Below are positions 25,976 through 36,929 of a DNA stretch of 64,000 bases, piece after piece (position 1 is the first letter of the stretch; every line of letters starts with the position of its first letter). The position numbers and the translations under genes were made by a program. Location of the stretch: contig NZ_JABWMJ010000001.1 in NCBI RefSeq assembly GCF_013366375.1, forward strand, positions 496,001-560,000, in the 5' to 3' direction. The notes under the pieces were generated by a model. It made no database searches, had not been told where the DNA came from, and saw only the letters and a list, made by a program, of their open reading frames with translations. Source of the DNA: Rhizobacter koreensis (lineage in GTDB: Bacteria; Pseudomonadota; Gammaproteobacteria; Burkholderiales; Burkholderiaceae_C).

Positions 25976-28617
25976 AGGACGATGTTGACGAGCCGGCCGG
26001 GCACCACCACCACGCGCTTGGCGTGGCGGCCTTCGGCGAAGCGCGCGAATTCGGGGCTCGCGAGCGCGGCCGCCTCGATCGCGTGCTTGCTGGTATTGGC
26101 CGGGACGCGGATCGCGCCGCGCAGCTTGCCGTTGACCTGCAGCACGAGCTCGATCTCGTCCTGGTGCAGCGCCTGCTCGTCGACCTCGGGCCACGCTGCG
26201 TCGAGCAGCCCGCCGAGCTCGATCTCGTAGCCGAGCTCGCGCCACAGCACCCAGGTGGTGTGCGGGCACACCGGATAGAGCACGCGCAGCAGGATGCCGA
26301 AGCCCTCGCGCAGCGCCGCGCCGTCGGCGTCGGCCGCCGCGGCGTGCGTCTCGAGCGCGTTGAGCAGCTTCATCGCCCCCGACACGACGGTGTTGTATTG
26401 CATCCGCTCGTAGTCGTAGCTCACCTGGCGCAGCGCGCCGTGCACCTCGAAGCGCAGCGTCTTGGCGGCGCTGGTCCAGCGCACCGGTGCCGGCGCGGCG
26501 CGCGTGCCGTGCACCGACTTGGCGGCGAACTTCCAGACCCGGCGCAGGAACCGGTTGGCGCCTTCGACGCCGGCGTCGTTCCACTCGAGCGTCTGCTCGG
26601 GGGGCGCGGCGAACATGACGAACAGGCGCGCGGTGTCGGCGCCGTAGCGCTCGATCAGCGTCTGCGGGTCGACGCCGTTGCGCTCGGTCTTGCCCATCTT
26701 GACGACGCCGCCGTACTCGACCCGGCTGCCGTCGCGCCAGGTGCCGCCGGTGATCTGGCCGTTCGCATCGTGCGTCGGCGTCACCTCGTCGGGCGGGAAG
26801 TACTCGATGCCGCCCTGTGGCGTCGGGCGCGAGAACACGTGGTTGAGCACCATGCCCTGCGTCAGCAGGCGCGTGAACGGCTCGTCGAAGTCGACGAGCC
26901 CGGTGTCGCGCATCGCCTTGGTCCAGAAGCGCGCGTACAGCAGGTGCAGGATCGCGTGCTCGATGCCGCCGATGTACTGGTCCATCGGCATCCAGTAGGC
27001 GGTGCCGCCACCGACCATGGCGGCGTCGTTCGAGGCGTCGCAGTAGCGCATGAAGTACCACGAGCTGTCGACGAAGGTGTCCATCGTGTCGGTCTCGCGC
27101 CGCGCCGGGCGGGCGCAGCGCGGGCAGGCGACGTTCACGAACGCGGCGTGCCTGGCGAGAGGGTTGCCGGAGCCGTCGGGGATCAGGTCCTCCGGCAGGA
27201 CCACCGGCAGGTCCTTCTCCGGAATCGGCACGGTGCCGCACGTCTCGCAGTGGATGATCGGGATCGGCGTGCCCCAGTAGCGCTGTCGGCTGATGCCCCA
27301 GTCGCGCAGGCGCCAGGTGGTGGTCTTGCCGCCGAGGCCCTTGTGCTCGAGCGCGGCGGCGATCGCGTCGACCGCGAGGCGGTGGCTGAGCCCGCTGTAG
27401 ACGTCGGAGTTGATCGTGACGGCACGCTCCTTGTCGGCGTACCAGTCCTGCCAGTGGTCGTACGAGAAGTGCTCCCCGTCGACGTGGATCACCTGCAGCA
27501 GGTCGATGCCGTAGCGCTTGGCGAACGCGAAGTCGCGCTCGTCGTGCGCCGGTACGCCCATCACCGCGCCGTCGCCGTAGCTCATGAGCACGTAGTTGCC
27601 GACCCAGACCGGGATCTTCTCGTGGCTCAAGGGGTGCTCGACGTAGAGGCCGGTCGCGACGCCCTTCTTCTCCTGCGTCGCGAGCGCGGCCTCGTTGGTC
27701 GCGCCGGCGCGGCATTCCTCGATGAACGCGGCGACCTCGGGGTTGGCGAGCGCCGCGTGCTGGGCCAGCGGATGCTCCGGCGCCACCGCGCAGAAGGTGA
27801 CGCCCATGATCGTGTCGGCGCGTGTCGTGAAGACGTAGAGGCGGCCTTGCGCCGGCAGGCTGCTGCCTTTGGTGGCGCGGTGCGCGGCGTTGAGCGGATC
27901 GTTGAGGTCGTAGGGGAACGCGAAGCGCACGCCCTCGCTCTTGCCGATCCAGTTCTCCTGCATCACCTTCACGCGCTCGGGCCAGCCGGGCAGCTTGGCG
28001 AGGTCGCCGAGCAGCTCATCGGCGTAGCGCGTGATCGCGAGGTAGTAACCGGGGATCTCGCGCTTTTCGACGATCGCGCCCGAGCGCCAGCCGCGGCCCT
28101 CGACCACCTGTTCGTTGGCGAGCACGGTCTGGTCGACCGGATCCCAGTTGACGATCTGGGTGCGGCGCTCGGCAATGCCGGCCTCGAGCATCTTCAGGAA
28201 GAACCACTGGTTCCACTTGTAGTACTCGGGCGCGCAGGTCGCGACCTCGCGGCTCCAGTCGATGGCCAGACCCATCGCCTGCATCTGCGCCTTCATGGCG
28301 GCGATGTTGTCGTAGGTCCACTTCGCGGGCGGGACCTTGTTCGCGATCGCCGCGTTCTCGGCCGGCAGGCCGAAGGCGTCCCACCCCATCGGCATCAGCA
28401 CGTTCATGCCCTGCATGCGCAGCTGGCGCGCGAGCATGTCGTTAATGGTGTAGTTGCGCACGTGGCCCATGTGCAGCCGTCCGCTCGGGTACGGCAGCAT
28501 CGAGCACGCGTAGAACTTGGGCTTGGCCTCGTCCTCGGTCACGCGGTAGGCGTCCGCCGCGCTCCAGGCGGCCTGCGCGCTGCGCTCGATGTCACTCGGG
28601 TTGAAGTCGGGGTTCAT
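25972..28617 (-). CDS. leuS: Leucyl-tRNA synthetase
   Basis: A class I synthetase charging tRNA-Leu; 881 residues, normal for bacteria. HIGH appears as HMGH in [12 protein letters not shown] (about 49-52), followed by [14 protein letters not shown]. The CP1 editing domain is present ([30 protein letters not shown] with the editing Asp). The KMSKS loop reads KMGKT at 640-644, keeping both lysines but changing both serines. A near-consensus -10 box lies upstream on the minus strand. Confidence 0.96.
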   Translation of the reverse strand: MNPDFNPSDIERSAQAAWSAADAYRVTEDEAKPKFYACSMLPYPSGRLHMGHVRNYTINDMLARQLRMQGMNVLMPMGWDAFGLPAENAAIANKVPPAKWTYDNIAAMKAQMQAMGLAIDWSREVATCAPEYYKWNQWFFLKMLEAGIAERRTQIVNWDPVDQTVLANEQVVEGRGWRSGAIVEKREIPGYYLAITRYADELLGDLAKLPGWPERVKVMQENWIGKSEGVRFAFPYDLNDPLNAAHRATKGSSLPAQGRLYVFTTRADTIMGVTFCAVAPEHPLAQHAALANPEVAAFIEECRAGATNEAALATQEKKGVATGLYVEHPLSHEKIPVWVGNYVLMSYGDGAVMGVPAHDERDFAFAKRYGIDLLQVIHVDGEHFSYDHWQDWYADKERAVTINSDVYSGLSHRLAVDAIAAALEHKGLGGKTTTWRLRDWGISRQRYWGTPIPIIHCETCGTVPIPEKDLPVVLPEDLIPDGSGNPLARHAAFVNVACPRCARPARRETDTMDTFVDSSWYFMRYCDASNDAAMVGGGTAYWMPMDQYIGGIEHAILHLLYARFWTKAMRDTGLVDFDEPFTRLLTQGMVLNHVFSRPTPQGGIEYFPPDEVTPTHDANGQITGGTWRDGSRVEYGGVVKMGKTERNGVDPQTLIERYGADTARLFVMFAAPPEQTLEWNDAGVEGANRFLRRVWKFAAKSVHGTRAAPAPVRWTSAAKTLRFEVHGALRQVSYDYERMQYNTVVSGAMKLLNALETHAAAADADGAALREGFGILLRVLYPVCPHTTWVLWRELGYEIELGGLLDAAWPEVDEQALHQDEIELVLQVNGKLRGAIRVPANTSKHAIEAAALASPEFARFAEGRHAKRVVVVPGRLVNIVL

Positions 28618-28647
28618 CGATCGCGCACTCGCTGGAGAAGGGTTGCG

Positions 28648-28653
28648 ATTATA
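28648..28653 (-). promoter_or_regulatory. Putative -10 box (TATAAT) of leuS
   Basis: A perfect TATAAT on the minus strand, 30 bases before the leuS ATG, predicting a leader of about 24 bases. The hexamer 17 bases upstream is GC-rich and does not resemble TTGACA. An own promoter is expected here because leuS is separated from exbD by three opposite-strand genes. Confidence 0.55.
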
Positions 28654-28785
28654 GAAAGGGGGTCCCCTTCGGCCGGGGTGACGCGCGCGCCGCGGGCCCC
28701 CCGACGGGTGCGGCACCCGAGCGGAGGTCGCGTGGCGCGGGCAGCCCGACGACCATGGCGCATCCTTGGTGCCGCGAGAGGCGTG

Positions 28786-29655
28786 ATGCGTTCCGAAACC
28801 CTGCTCGACCGCCGACGCTGGCTGTTCGCCGGCATCGCCCTCCAGGTGCCGAAGGCCGCTTCGGCGGCTGCACCGCCCGCCACCGCTGCCGACCTCGTCC
28901 TCGCGAACGTGTGGGACCCGCGGCGCGATCCCGCACGCTGCCTGGTGAGCGAGAAGTACGACGGCGTGCGCGCGCTGTGGGACGGCACCGGGTTGCGCCA
29001 TCGCAGCGGCCGGCCCCTTGCGGCGCCGGCCTGGTTCACCGCGGGCCTGCCGGCCGAGCCGCTCGACGGCGAGCTGTGGATGGGGCGGCGCCGCTTCGAC
29101 CGCCTGTCGGCCGTCGTGCGCCGGCACACCCCCGACGATGCCGGGTGGCGCAGCGTGCGTTACCTCGTCTTCGAGCTGCCGAACGGCGCTGGAACGTTCG
29201 CCGAGCGCGCCGCCCGCATCGCCACCCTCGTCGCCGCCACGCGCCTGGCGCACGTCGAAGCGGTGGCGCAGCGGCGCGTCGCCGATCCGGGCGCCTTGCA
29301 GCGCCTGCTCGACGCCACGGTCGCAGCCGGCGGCGAGGGCCTGATGCTGCACGACGCCGCAGCACCGTACGTTCGCGGGCGCAGCGACGCGCTCTCCAAG
29401 CTCAAGCCCTACCTCGACGCCGAGGCGGTGGTCGTCGGCCATCGCGGCGGGCGCGGGCGCCTCGCCGGCGAGGTCGGCGCGCTCGTCGTGCGGGCACCCG
29501 ACGGCCGCACCTTCCGCGTCGGCAGCGGCCTCGGCGACGCCCTGCGCCGCGACCCGCCGCCGCTCGGCAGCGTCGTCACCTACCGCTACCGCGACCTCAC
29601 GCCGGGCGGGCTGCCGCGTTTTGCGACGCTGCTGCGGCGCGCCGAAGCGATGTAG
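28786..29655 (+). CDS. ligE: ATP-dependent DNA ligase with signal peptide (LigE-like)
   Basis: A minimal ATP-dependent ligase of 289 residues: the adenylation motif [13 protein letters not shown] with nucleophile Lys57, [24 protein letters not shown] and the SKLKPY lysine motif, then an OB domain ending [10 protein letters not shown]. Residues about 10-28 form a weak signal peptide ([13 protein letters not shown], then ASAAA), consistent with the periplasmic LigE type linked to extracellular-DNA handling. GAGAGG lies before the ATG. NAD-dependent LigA would do replication. It heads a three-gene plus-strand block. Confidence 0.88.
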   Translation: MRSETLLDRRRWLFAGIALQVPKAASAAAPPATAADLVLANVWDPRRDPARCLVSEKYDGVRALWDGTGLRHRSGRPLAAPAWFTAGLPAEPLDGELWMGRRRFDRLSAVVRRHTPDDAGWRSVRYLVFELPNGAGTFAERAARIATLVAATRLAHVEAVAQRRVADPGALQRLLDATVAAGGEGLMLHDAAAPYVRGRSDALSKLKPYLDAEAVVVGHRGGRGRLAGEVGALVVRAPDGRTFRVGSGLGDALRRDPPPLGSVVTYRYRDLTPGGLPRFATLLRRAEAM

Positions 29656-29706
29656 TCTCGGCCGACCTCCACCCCCGGCGCGCGACGACCTGCCGCCCGC
29701 AGCACC

Positions 29707-30420
29707 ATGAACCCTGCAGCCGACGTCGACCCGGCGCGCGTCGAAGCCGAAACTCGCGCCTGGGTGCGCCGCGCGGTGATCGGGCTGGGCCTGTGCCCCT
29801 TCGCTGGCGCAGCGGATGCGCGCGGGCTCGTGCGCTACGTCGTCAGCGACGCGCGCGACATCGACGCGCTGCTCGACGACCTGGTCGCCGAGATTCATCG
29901 CATCGCGGACGCCGACCCGTCGTCGCTCGAAACCACGCTGCTGATCCACCCGCACGTGCTGAACGACTTCGACGACTACAACGACTTCCTCGACATCGCC
30001 GACGCCGCGCTCGACGAACTCGACCTCACCGGCGAGCTGCAGGTCGCGAGCTTCCACCCCGACTACCGCTTCGCCGACACCGACGAGGACGACGTCACCA
30101 ACGCGAGCAACCGCTCGCCGTACCCGCTGCTGCAGCTGCTGCGCGAGGCGAGCATCGAGCGCGCCATCGACAGCGGCCTCGACACCGACGCCGTGGTCGA
30201 GGCCAACCTCGAGACGCTCGAGCGCCTGGGCCACCCGGGCTGGGATGCGCTGAAGGCGGCGTTTCGGCGCGACGCCGAGCTCGAGCTGCAGGGCACCCGC
30301 GGCAGCGCCGGCGGGTCCGACCTGCCGCCCGCCGGACTGGACGGCGGCGGGTGTTCGGGCCCGCTCGCGCCGACGCCGCCGTCGGGTTCCGGTGGCGATG
30401 CGGGTTCGCGTGATGGCTGA
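29707..30420 (+). CDS. DUF1415 family protein
   Basis: A 237-residue protein matching DUF1415: [18 protein letters not shown] near the start, [35 protein letters not shown] and the [19 protein letters not shown] segment. Probably cytoplasmic; the biochemical function is unknown. The last 40 residues are a Gly/Ser/Pro-rich tail that overlaps the next gene by eight bases, which suggests a tail extended by stop-codon loss. Confidence 0.88.
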   Translation: MNPAADVDPARVEAETRAWVRRAVIGLGLCPFAGAADARGLVRYVVSDARDIDALLDDLVAEIHRIADADPSSLETTLLIHPHVLNDFDDYNDFLDIADAALDELDLTGELQVASFHPDYRFADTDEDDVTNASNRSPYPLLQLLREASIERAIDSGLDTDAVVEANLETLERLGHPGWDALKAAFRRDAELELQGTRGSAGGSDLPPAGLDGGGCSGPLAPTPPSGSGGDAGSRDG

Positions 30421-31402
30421 CGGCGCCGCGCTCCCGCTCACCTTCGCCGACGTCACGGCCGCCGCGGCGCGCCTGCGCGGCGTCGCCCATCGCACCCCGG
30501 TGCTGCATTCGCGCACGCTCGACGCACTCGTCGGCGCCGAGGTCTACCTCAAGGCCGAGAACTTCCAGCGCATGGGCGCGTTCAAGTTCCGCGGCGGCTA
30601 CAACGCCGTGAACGTGCTGAGCGACGCCCAGCGCGCCCGCGGCGTCGTCGCGTTCTCGTCGGGCAACCACGCGCAGGCGGTCGCGCTCGCCGCGCGCCTG
30701 CACGGCTGCCCGGCGACGATCCTGATGCCGAGCGACGCCCCGCCGCTGAAGCTGGCGGCGACGCGCGGCTACGGCGCCGAGGTGATCGTCTACGACCGCT
30801 ACCGCGACGATCGCGCGGCACTCGCCGAGGCGCTCGCCGCCGAGCGTGGCGCGGTCGAGATCCCGCCGTACGACCACCTGCCCGTGATGGCCGGGCAGGG
30901 CACCGTCGCGCTCGAGCTGATCGAGGAGGTCGGCGCACTCGACGCCATGATCGTCTGCGCCGGCGGCGGCGGGTTCCTTTCGGGCTGTGCGGTTGCTGCC
31001 CGCCATCTGGTGCCGTCGATCCGCCTGTACGGCGCCGAGCCCGAACGCGGCAACGACATGCAGCAGTCGCTGCGGCGCGGCGAGATCGTCCGCATCGACG
31101 TTCCGCGCACGATCTGCGACGGCCAGCAGTCGCAGTCGGTCGGCCGCTGGCCGTTCGCGGTGATCCGCGAGCTCGTCACCGACGTGCTGACGGCAAGTGA
31201 CCCGGCAGTGGTCGAGGCGATGCGCTTCGCGTTCGAGCGCCTCAAGATCGTCCTCGAGCCGTCGGGTGCGTGCGCGCTCGCCGCGCTGATGACGAACGCC
31301 GCGGCGTTTCGGGGTCAGCGCGTCGGCGTGACGCTGTCGGGCGGCAATGTCGACAGCGCGCGCTTCTGCGCGCTTCTGAGCGGGGCCGAGCGCGTCGACT
31401 GA
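30413..31402 (+). CDS. Threonine/serine dehydratase-like PLP enzyme
   Basis: A fold-type II PLP enzyme of 329 residues: Schiff-base Lys58 in [18 protein letters not shown] at 82-88, phosphate-binding GGGGFLSG at 184-191 and a C-terminal Ser in TLSGGNVD. No ACT regulatory domain is present, so it is a catabolic threonine deaminase or serine racemase-like enzyme rather than biosynthetic IlvA. ATG 30413 was chosen; ATG 30398 and GTG 30392 are alternatives. It overlaps the DUF1415 gene by eight bases. Confidence 0.88.
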   Translation: MADGAALPLTFADVTAAAARLRGVAHRTPVLHSRTLDALVGAEVYLKAENFQRMGAFKFRGGYNAVNVLSDAQRARGVVAFSSGNHAQAVALAARLHGCPATILMPSDAPPLKLAATRGYGAEVIVYDRYRDDRAALAEALAAERGAVEIPPYDHLPVMAGQGTVALELIEEVGALDAMIVCAGGGGFLSGCAVAARHLVPSIRLYGAEPERGNDMQQSLRRGEIVRIDVPRTICDGQQSQSVGRWPFAVIRELVTDVLTASDPAVVEAMRFAFERLKIVLEPSGACALAALMTNAAAFRGQRVGVTLSGGNVDSARFCALLSGAERVD

Positions 31403-31414
31403 GGCGTCGGCGCC

Positions 31415-31840
<426 letters not shown>

Positions 31841-31853
31841 CGGCTGACGGCGT

Positions 31854-32506
<653 letters not shown>

Positions 32507-32510
<4 letters not shown>

Positions 32511-33373
32511 GCGGAGACCTCGGCCGCCGCGATGCCGAGCACGTCGTCCATGCCGAAGAGCCCGTTCGCTCGGCCGGCGAGGAAGCGCACCGCGCGCAGG
32601 CTCCCCTGCGCGTAGGTGGCGCGGCTGCTCGACTTGTGGGTGATCTCGATGCGCTCGCCGTCGCCGGCGAACAGCACGGTGTGGTCGCCGACGATGTCGC
32701 CGCCGCGAATCGACGAGAAGCCGATCGTCGAGCGGGCGCGCTCGCCGCGGTCGGGCGCGCTGTAGCCGTCGCGCGCGTACACCGCGCACTCCTTCAGGTC
32801 GCGGCCGAGCGCGGCGGCGACCACCTCGCCCATCTTGAGCGCGGTGCCGCTGGGAGCGTCGATCTTGTGACGGTGGTGTGCCTCGATGACCTCGACGTCG
32901 TAGCCGTCGCCGAGCGCCTTGGCGGCCATTGCGAGGAGCTTGAGCACCACGTTCACGCCGACGCTCATGTTGGGCGCCATGACGATCGCGACGTCGCGGG
33001 CAAACTCGGCGATCTGCGCCTTTTCCGCTTCGTCGAAGCCGGTGGTGCCGATCACCGCCTTGACGCCGAGCTCGCGGCAGACGCCCAAGTGGGCAAGCGT
33101 GCCGGCCGGGCGCGTGAAGTCGATCAGCGTGTCGGCGCTCTGGAGGCCGGCGCGGATGTCGTCGGTGATCGTCGGCCCCGGCACGTCGCCAAGAAAGGCC
33201 GTGGCGCGCTGGCCGACGCTGGGCCCGGCGATGTCGAGCGCGCCGGTGAGCCGGAGGTCGGGGCTCGCGACGATCGCCTCGATCAGCATCCGGCCCATCC
33301 GGCCCGACGCGCCGGCGACCGCGACGCGGAGCGGCCTGGGATGTTCGGGAGCGGGCGGCGCCGTGCCGCTCAT
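32507..33373 (-). CDS. dapB: 4-hydroxy-tetrahydrodipicolinate reductase
   Basis: NAD(P)H-dependent step of lysine and diaminopimelate synthesis, needed for peptidoglycan. 288 residues: the Rossmann motif GASGRMG at 21-27, DFTRP, GTTGF, and the substrate motif [15 protein letters not shown] with catalytic His/Lys. The first 14 residues are a Pro-rich extension. The ATG overlaps the bamE stop (ATGA). Confidence 0.97.
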
Positions 33374-33918
33374 GGGCGCGACTCGAGCGGGGGGTAGCTG
33401 CGCGCCGGCGCGGAAGCCGGGGCGGAGGCGCTCGGCGCCGCGGCGGGCGGCGGCAGTGCCTTCAGCTGCGCCTCGGTGAGCTCGAGCGGGGGCGCGTTGC
33501 GGGCGGTCTTGAAGGTGTCGATCGAGGCGACGAACTCGCGCTCGGCGGGCAGCTCGCCGCCGCTGTCGATGCTGGCGAGACGGTCGTTCTCGAACAGCGC
33601 GACCACGCGGCGCAGCTGCGGCTCGGCACCCTGGCGGCGGATGGTGAACACGTAGTCCCAGCGGTTGGCGTGGAACACGTCGGTGAGCAGCGGCGAGCCG
33701 AGCACGTCGCGCACCTCGGCGCGCGTCATGCCGGGCTTGACGGCCTGGGCCATCTCGCGCGTGATCACGTTGCCTTGCACCACCTCGAGGCGGTACGGGG
33801 TGATGACGCCGAGGAAGTTGTCGCTCGACTGCAGCGACTGGCACCCGCCGAGCGCGAGCAGGGCAAGCATCGCGGCGGCCGCGACGCCGCGGAAGAAGGG
33901 AACGGGGCGGGAGGGCAT
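33370..33918 (-). CDS. bamE: Outer-membrane assembly lipoprotein BamE
   Basis: A small lipoprotein of the BAM complex that folds outer-membrane proteins. 182 residues from ATG 33918: lipobox ALGGC (Cys26), then [20 protein letters not shown] and [17 protein letters not shown], the SmpA/OmlA signature, and WDYVF. Beyond the core is an Ala/Pro/Ser-rich tail of about 30 residues. It is transcribed divergently from fur, a typical arrangement in Burkholderiales, and leads the bamE-dapB-exbB-exbD operon. Confidence 0.94.
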   Translation of the reverse strand: MPSRPVPFFRGVAAAAMLALLALGGCQSLQSSDNFLGVITPYRLEVVQGNVITREMAQAVKPGMTRAEVRDVLGSPLLTDVFHANRWDYVFTIRRQGAEPQLRRVVALFENDRLASIDSGGELPAEREFVASIDTFKTARNAPPLELTEAQLKALPPPAAAPSASAPASAPARSYPPLESRP

Positions 33919-33972
33919 GGGTGTTGTCGCGGGCACGTGCAGCAGCGGCGCCAACCTCGATATGATCGAACG

Positions 33973-33978
33973 ATTCTA
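33973..33978 (-). promoter_or_regulatory. Putative -10 box (TAGAAT) of bamE
   Basis: On the minus strand the sequence reads CCGCTAGAATCG, 55 bases before the bamE start, the same GCTAGAAT string as before lptA. No -35 consensus is apparent. On the plus strand TATGAT at 33961-33966 is a possible -10 for fur. Confidence 0.4.
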
Positions 33979-33980
33979 GC

Positions 33981-34040
33981 GGCGGCCTCTCGCGGTCGCC
34001 CCGCCCATGCGGCGGCCCTCCGGGGTCGCCCCGCCACATG
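33981..34040 (+). repeat. Imperfect 30-bp tandem direct repeat ending at the fur start codon
   Basis: 33981-34010 and 34011-34040 both begin GGCGGCC and share GGTCGCCCCGCC; about 21 of the first 25 positions match. The second unit ends with the fur ATG and the first also contains an ATG. A local duplication in the fur leader is the simplest reading. Confidence 0.6.
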
Positions 34041-34469
34041 ACCCACGCCGACGAACTGAAGAACAGCGGGCTCAAGGCCACGCTGCCCCGGATCAAGGTG
34101 CTCGAGGTCTTCCAGAAAACCGCCGAGCGCCACATGAGCGCCGAGGACGTGTTCCGCGTCCTCCTTGCCGAGCACGCCGACGTCGGACTGGCCACCGTCT
34201 ACCGCGTGCTGATGCAGTTCGAGCAGGCCGGCATCCTGTCGCGCCACCACTTCGAGAGCGGCAAGGCGGTGTTCGAGCTCAACCAGGGCCAGCACCACGA
34301 CCACCTCGTGTGCGTCGATTGCGGGCGGGTCGAGGAGTTCTTCGACAACGAGATCGAACGCCGTCAGCGCAGCATCGCGCAGGCGCGCGGCTTCGAGCTG
34401 CAGGACCACGCGCTCGCGCTGTACGCGGTCTGCACGAAGAAGAACTGCCCGCATCGGGTCAAGACCTGA
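34038..34469 (+). CDS. fur: Ferric uptake regulator Fur
   Basis: An iron-responsive repressor of 143 residues. A winged-helix DNA-binding half ([32 protein letters not shown]) is followed by the dimerisation half with the metal ligands HHDH at 86-89, C92-x2-C95 and C132/C137. The start [13 protein letters not shown] is typical of betaproteobacterial Fur. No good Shine-Dalgarno precedes the ATG; a tandem repeat fills the leader. It converges with hprK. Confidence 0.97.
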   Translation: MTHADELKNSGLKATLPRIKVLEVFQKTAERHMSAEDVFRVLLAEHADVGLATVYRVLMQFEQAGILSRHHFESGKAVFELNQGQHHDHLVCVDCGRVEEFFDNEIERRQRSIAQARGFELQDHALALYAVCTKKNCPHRVKT

Positions 34470-34530
34470 GTCCCCGGCGCCGCCGTGGCGCCCTCCCGCA
34501 CGCGGCGGCCGCCGCACCGCCCCGCGCTTG

Positions 34531-35478
34531 CTAGTCGCGCTTGGCGATCGCCTTGTTGTGCCGGTCGACGAACTCGCGATAAGTGTCGATGCCGCGCAGC
34601 TGCAGGATGGTGTTGCGCACCGCCGCCTCGACCAGCACCGCCAGGTTGCGTCCCGCATCGACCGCGATGACCGTCTTTCGCACCGGGACGCCGAGGATGT
34701 CTTCGCTCAGCGGCTCGTACGGCAGGCGCTCGAACTCGCGGTCCATGGTGTCCTTGCGAACCAGGTGCACGATCAGCTTGAGACGCATCTTCCGGCGCAC
34801 AGCGGTCTCGCCGAAGATGGCCTTGATGTCCAAGAGGCCGATGCCGCGCACCTCGAGCAGGTTGAGCAGCAGTTCCGGGCAGCGCCCCTCGAGCGCGGTC
34901 TGCGACACCCGGTAGACGTCGACCGCGTCGTCGGCGACGAGGCCGTGACCGCGCGAGATCAGCTCGAGCCCGAGCTCGCTCTTGCCGAGCCCCGATTCGC
35001 CGGTCAGCAGCACGCCCAGCCCGAGGATGTCCATGAACACGCCGTGGCGGGTGGTGCGCTCGGCGAAGTGCTGCGACAGGTAGCCGCGCACCACGTCGAT
35101 CACGTGTCCCGCCGACTCGTCGGTGACGAACAGCGGGATGTCGGCGCGGTCGCACATCTGCACCAGCCGATCGGTCGGCGTCTGTGCGTCGGCGACGATC
35201 AGCACCGGCGGGTCGAGCGTGATGATGCGGGCGATCCGGCTTTCCATCAGCTCGGGCGCCGAGCGGAGGTAGGCGACTTCTCGGCGACCGACGATCTGGA
35301 TCCGGTTCGGGTGGATGTAGTTGAGGTAGCCGACCAGGTCGGCCGACGACTGCGCCTCGCTCACGACGGCGTCGTCGAAATGGCGCTCCGGGTGGGCGTG
35401 GCCGGCGATCCACTCCCAGCGCAGCGACTGGCGGTGTTCCTCGAACAGCGCCTCGGCGCTGATGGCGGTCGGCTTCAC
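34531..35478 (-). CDS. hprK: HPr kinase/phosphorylase
   Basis: Phosphorylates or dephosphorylates HPr-type proteins on serine, linking PTS state to metabolism. 315 residues from GTG 35478, with GGGG a few bases upstream; no ATG is suitably placed. The C-terminal kinase domain has Walker A GESGLGKS at 160-167, a conserved His145 and the signature [16 protein letters not shown]. It lies 43 bases after ptsN. rapZ, often next, is replaced here by convergent fur. Confidence 0.95.
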   Translation of the reverse strand: MKPTAISAEALFEEHRQSLRWEWIAGHAHPERHFDDAVVSEAQSSADLVGYLNYIHPNRIQIVGRREVAYLRSAPELMESRIARIITLDPPVLIVADAQTPTDRLVQMCDRADIPLFVTDESAGHVIDVVRGYLSQHFAERTTRHGVFMDILGLGVLLTGESGLGKSELGLELISRGHGLVADDAVDVYRVSQTALEGRCPELLLNLLEVRGIGLLDIKAIFGETAVRRKMRLKLIVHLVRKDTMDREFERLPYEPLSEDILGVPVRKTVIAVDAGRNLAVLVEAAVRNTILQLRGIDTYREFVDRHNKAIAKRD

Positions 35479-35521
35479 GACGCCCCGTGCAGCAAGGCCG
35501 CGCGCACGGCGGGCCGGCCGC

Positions 35522-35992
35522 TCAGGCGACCGAGCGCAGCGGTTCCCAATTGGCGATGAGTCGGTGCACCGCCTCCGCGTCGCCATCGACCTTGAGGCGC
35601 TCGCGCAGCTCGCGGTCCGACAGCATCTCGGCGATCTCGGACAGGATCTCGAGGTGGCGCTGGGTGGCCGCTTCCGGCACCAGCAGGAAGATCATCAGGC
35701 TGACCGGCTCATCGTCCGGCGCGTCGAAGGCGATGGCGCGCTGCACACGCAGCACCGCCGCGAGCGGGTTCTTGAGGCCCTTGATGCGGCCGTGCGGGAT
35801 CGCGACTCCGTGACCAAGGCCGGTCGAGCCGAGCCGTTCGCGGGCGAACAGGTTGTCGGTGACGGTCGCGCGGGCGATCGCGTGGTGGTTCTCGAACAGC
35901 AGCCCGGCGAGTTCGAACGCCCGCTTCTTGCTCGTGGCGTCGGCGTCGACGACCACGTTGGTCGTCGGCAGGATGGCGGCAATACGATTCAT
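35522..35992 (-). CDS. ptsN: Nitrogen-PTS EIIA component
   Basis: The phosphoryl-accepting regulator of the nitrogen PTS, 156 residues. The active-site His67 lies in [14 protein letters not shown], with the second conserved His61. [20 protein letters not shown] is the family C-terminal signature. It acts by binding targets such as potassium transporters and kinases in its unphosphorylated form. Lies between hpf and hprK, all on the minus strand. Confidence 0.96.
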   Translation of the reverse strand: MNRIAAILPTTNVVVDADATSKKRAFELAGLLFENHHAIARATVTDNLFARERLGSTGLGHGVAIPHGRIKGLKNPLAAVLRVQRAIAFDAPDDEPVSLMIFLLVPEAATQRHLEILSEIAEMLSDRELRERLKVDGDAEAVHRLIANWEPLRSVA

Positions 35993-36185
35993 CGCGATAG
36001 CCGCGCGCGACGGACGGATGGCCCGCGGCGGCCGGCGGCTGAGTAACGGTCCGCGGATTATGGAGTTCCGCGCCCGGCCGTGCCCGTGGTCGGGAAGGCG
36101 AGACGCCGAACGGCGCCGCGCCCCCTGCGGCGAACGTCACCGAACGGCCGGCCGCGGAGCGCGCAGCTCCTGCGGCGGCGGCCCG

Positions 36186-36527
36186 TCAGCTCAGCATCGC
36201 GTCGGTGCGTTTGACCGACTCGTGATGATGGTCTTGCACCTTGCTCTTGTGGCGCACGACCTGGCGATCGAGCTTGTCGATCAGCTGGTCGATCGATGCG
36301 TAGAGATCTTCGCTGGAGTGCTCGACGAAGATGTCCTTGCCCTTCACGTGAAGCGTGACCTCGGCTTTCTGGCGCCGGTCCTTCTCGCTGAGCTTCTCGA
36401 CCGACAGGATCACGTTGATGTCGACGACCTGATCGAAGTGGCGTGTGACCCGTTCCATCTTGGTGAGCACGTATTCGCGCAGGGCCGGGGTGACATCGAG
36501 GTGGTGACCGCTGATCGTCAGGTTCAT
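36186..36527 (-). CDS. hpf: Ribosome hibernation promoting factor (short form)
   Basis: A 113-residue HPF/YfiA-family protein that binds the 30S decoding region in stationary phase. It begins [20 protein letters not shown] and has the beta-alpha-beta-beta-beta-alpha fold, with the conserved [21 protein letters not shown] near the end. There is no long-form C-terminal dimer domain. ATG 36527 is preceded by AAGGA. In relatives hpf follows rpoN directly; here it does not. Confidence 0.95.
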   Translation of the reverse strand: MNLTISGHHLDVTPALREYVLTKMERVTRHFDQVVDINVILSVEKLSEKDRRQKAEVTLHVKGKDIFVEHSSEDLYASIDQLIDKLDRQVVRHKSKVQDHHHESVKRTDAMLS

Positions 36528-36929
36528 GAGAAGTCCTTCTTCCAGGGTGGACACGAGCGCCGCGGGAGCGGCGCCGGCGGCGGCAACTGCCCGCGCGCCA
36601 GGGGGTCCGAGTCAGTGTGCACAGGTTCGTTCCGGGTGACAAGGCACGGCTTGGCACCGCCGGCGAATGCCTACGCCGACGCGGCGGGTTGTCCGATCGG
36701 GGGCTTGCCCCGCCGGCAGAGCACGCCCGGCCGTGTGCCGATGCAATAATCCGCGCCTCGAATAATCGGATTCGATCGTTGGACAAGCCACCCCCTCGGT
36801 GACCGTCCACTCCAGGTCCGGCGCGCGTCGCGGTTGATCCGGGCGCGGCCCCGGGGTGTGGCGGTCCCCCTGCCCTGACACCCCGGCGCTCGCAGGCACC
36901 CTGGCCTGCGGCATGGCCTCGGAGAGCGC
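36528..36929. other. 402-base divergent region between hpf and corA
   Basis: No gene is supported. The region is less GC-rich around 36741-36775, where AATAAT occurs twice (36745-36750 and 36761-36766), the second within CGAAT-AATCGG-ATTCG, a small dyad. These are the most promoter-like sequences for corA or for a divergent transcript. I see no strong terminator and no recognised RNA. Confidence 0.4.

Noticed and set aside
28783..28785. GTG three bases upstream of the ATG as start of the DNA ligase gene
   Set aside because: It is in frame with the ATG only if adjacent codons are read through (GTG ATG); the GAGAGG spacing fits ATG 28786 better and the difference is one residue.
33919..34037. 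Fur box in the bamE-fur gap (autoregulation)
   Set aside because: No stretch resembles the 19-bp GATAATGATAATCATTATC consensus (given in separate thirds: GATAAT, GATAAT, CATTATC); only TATGAT and TAGAAT -10-like boxes are AT-rich.
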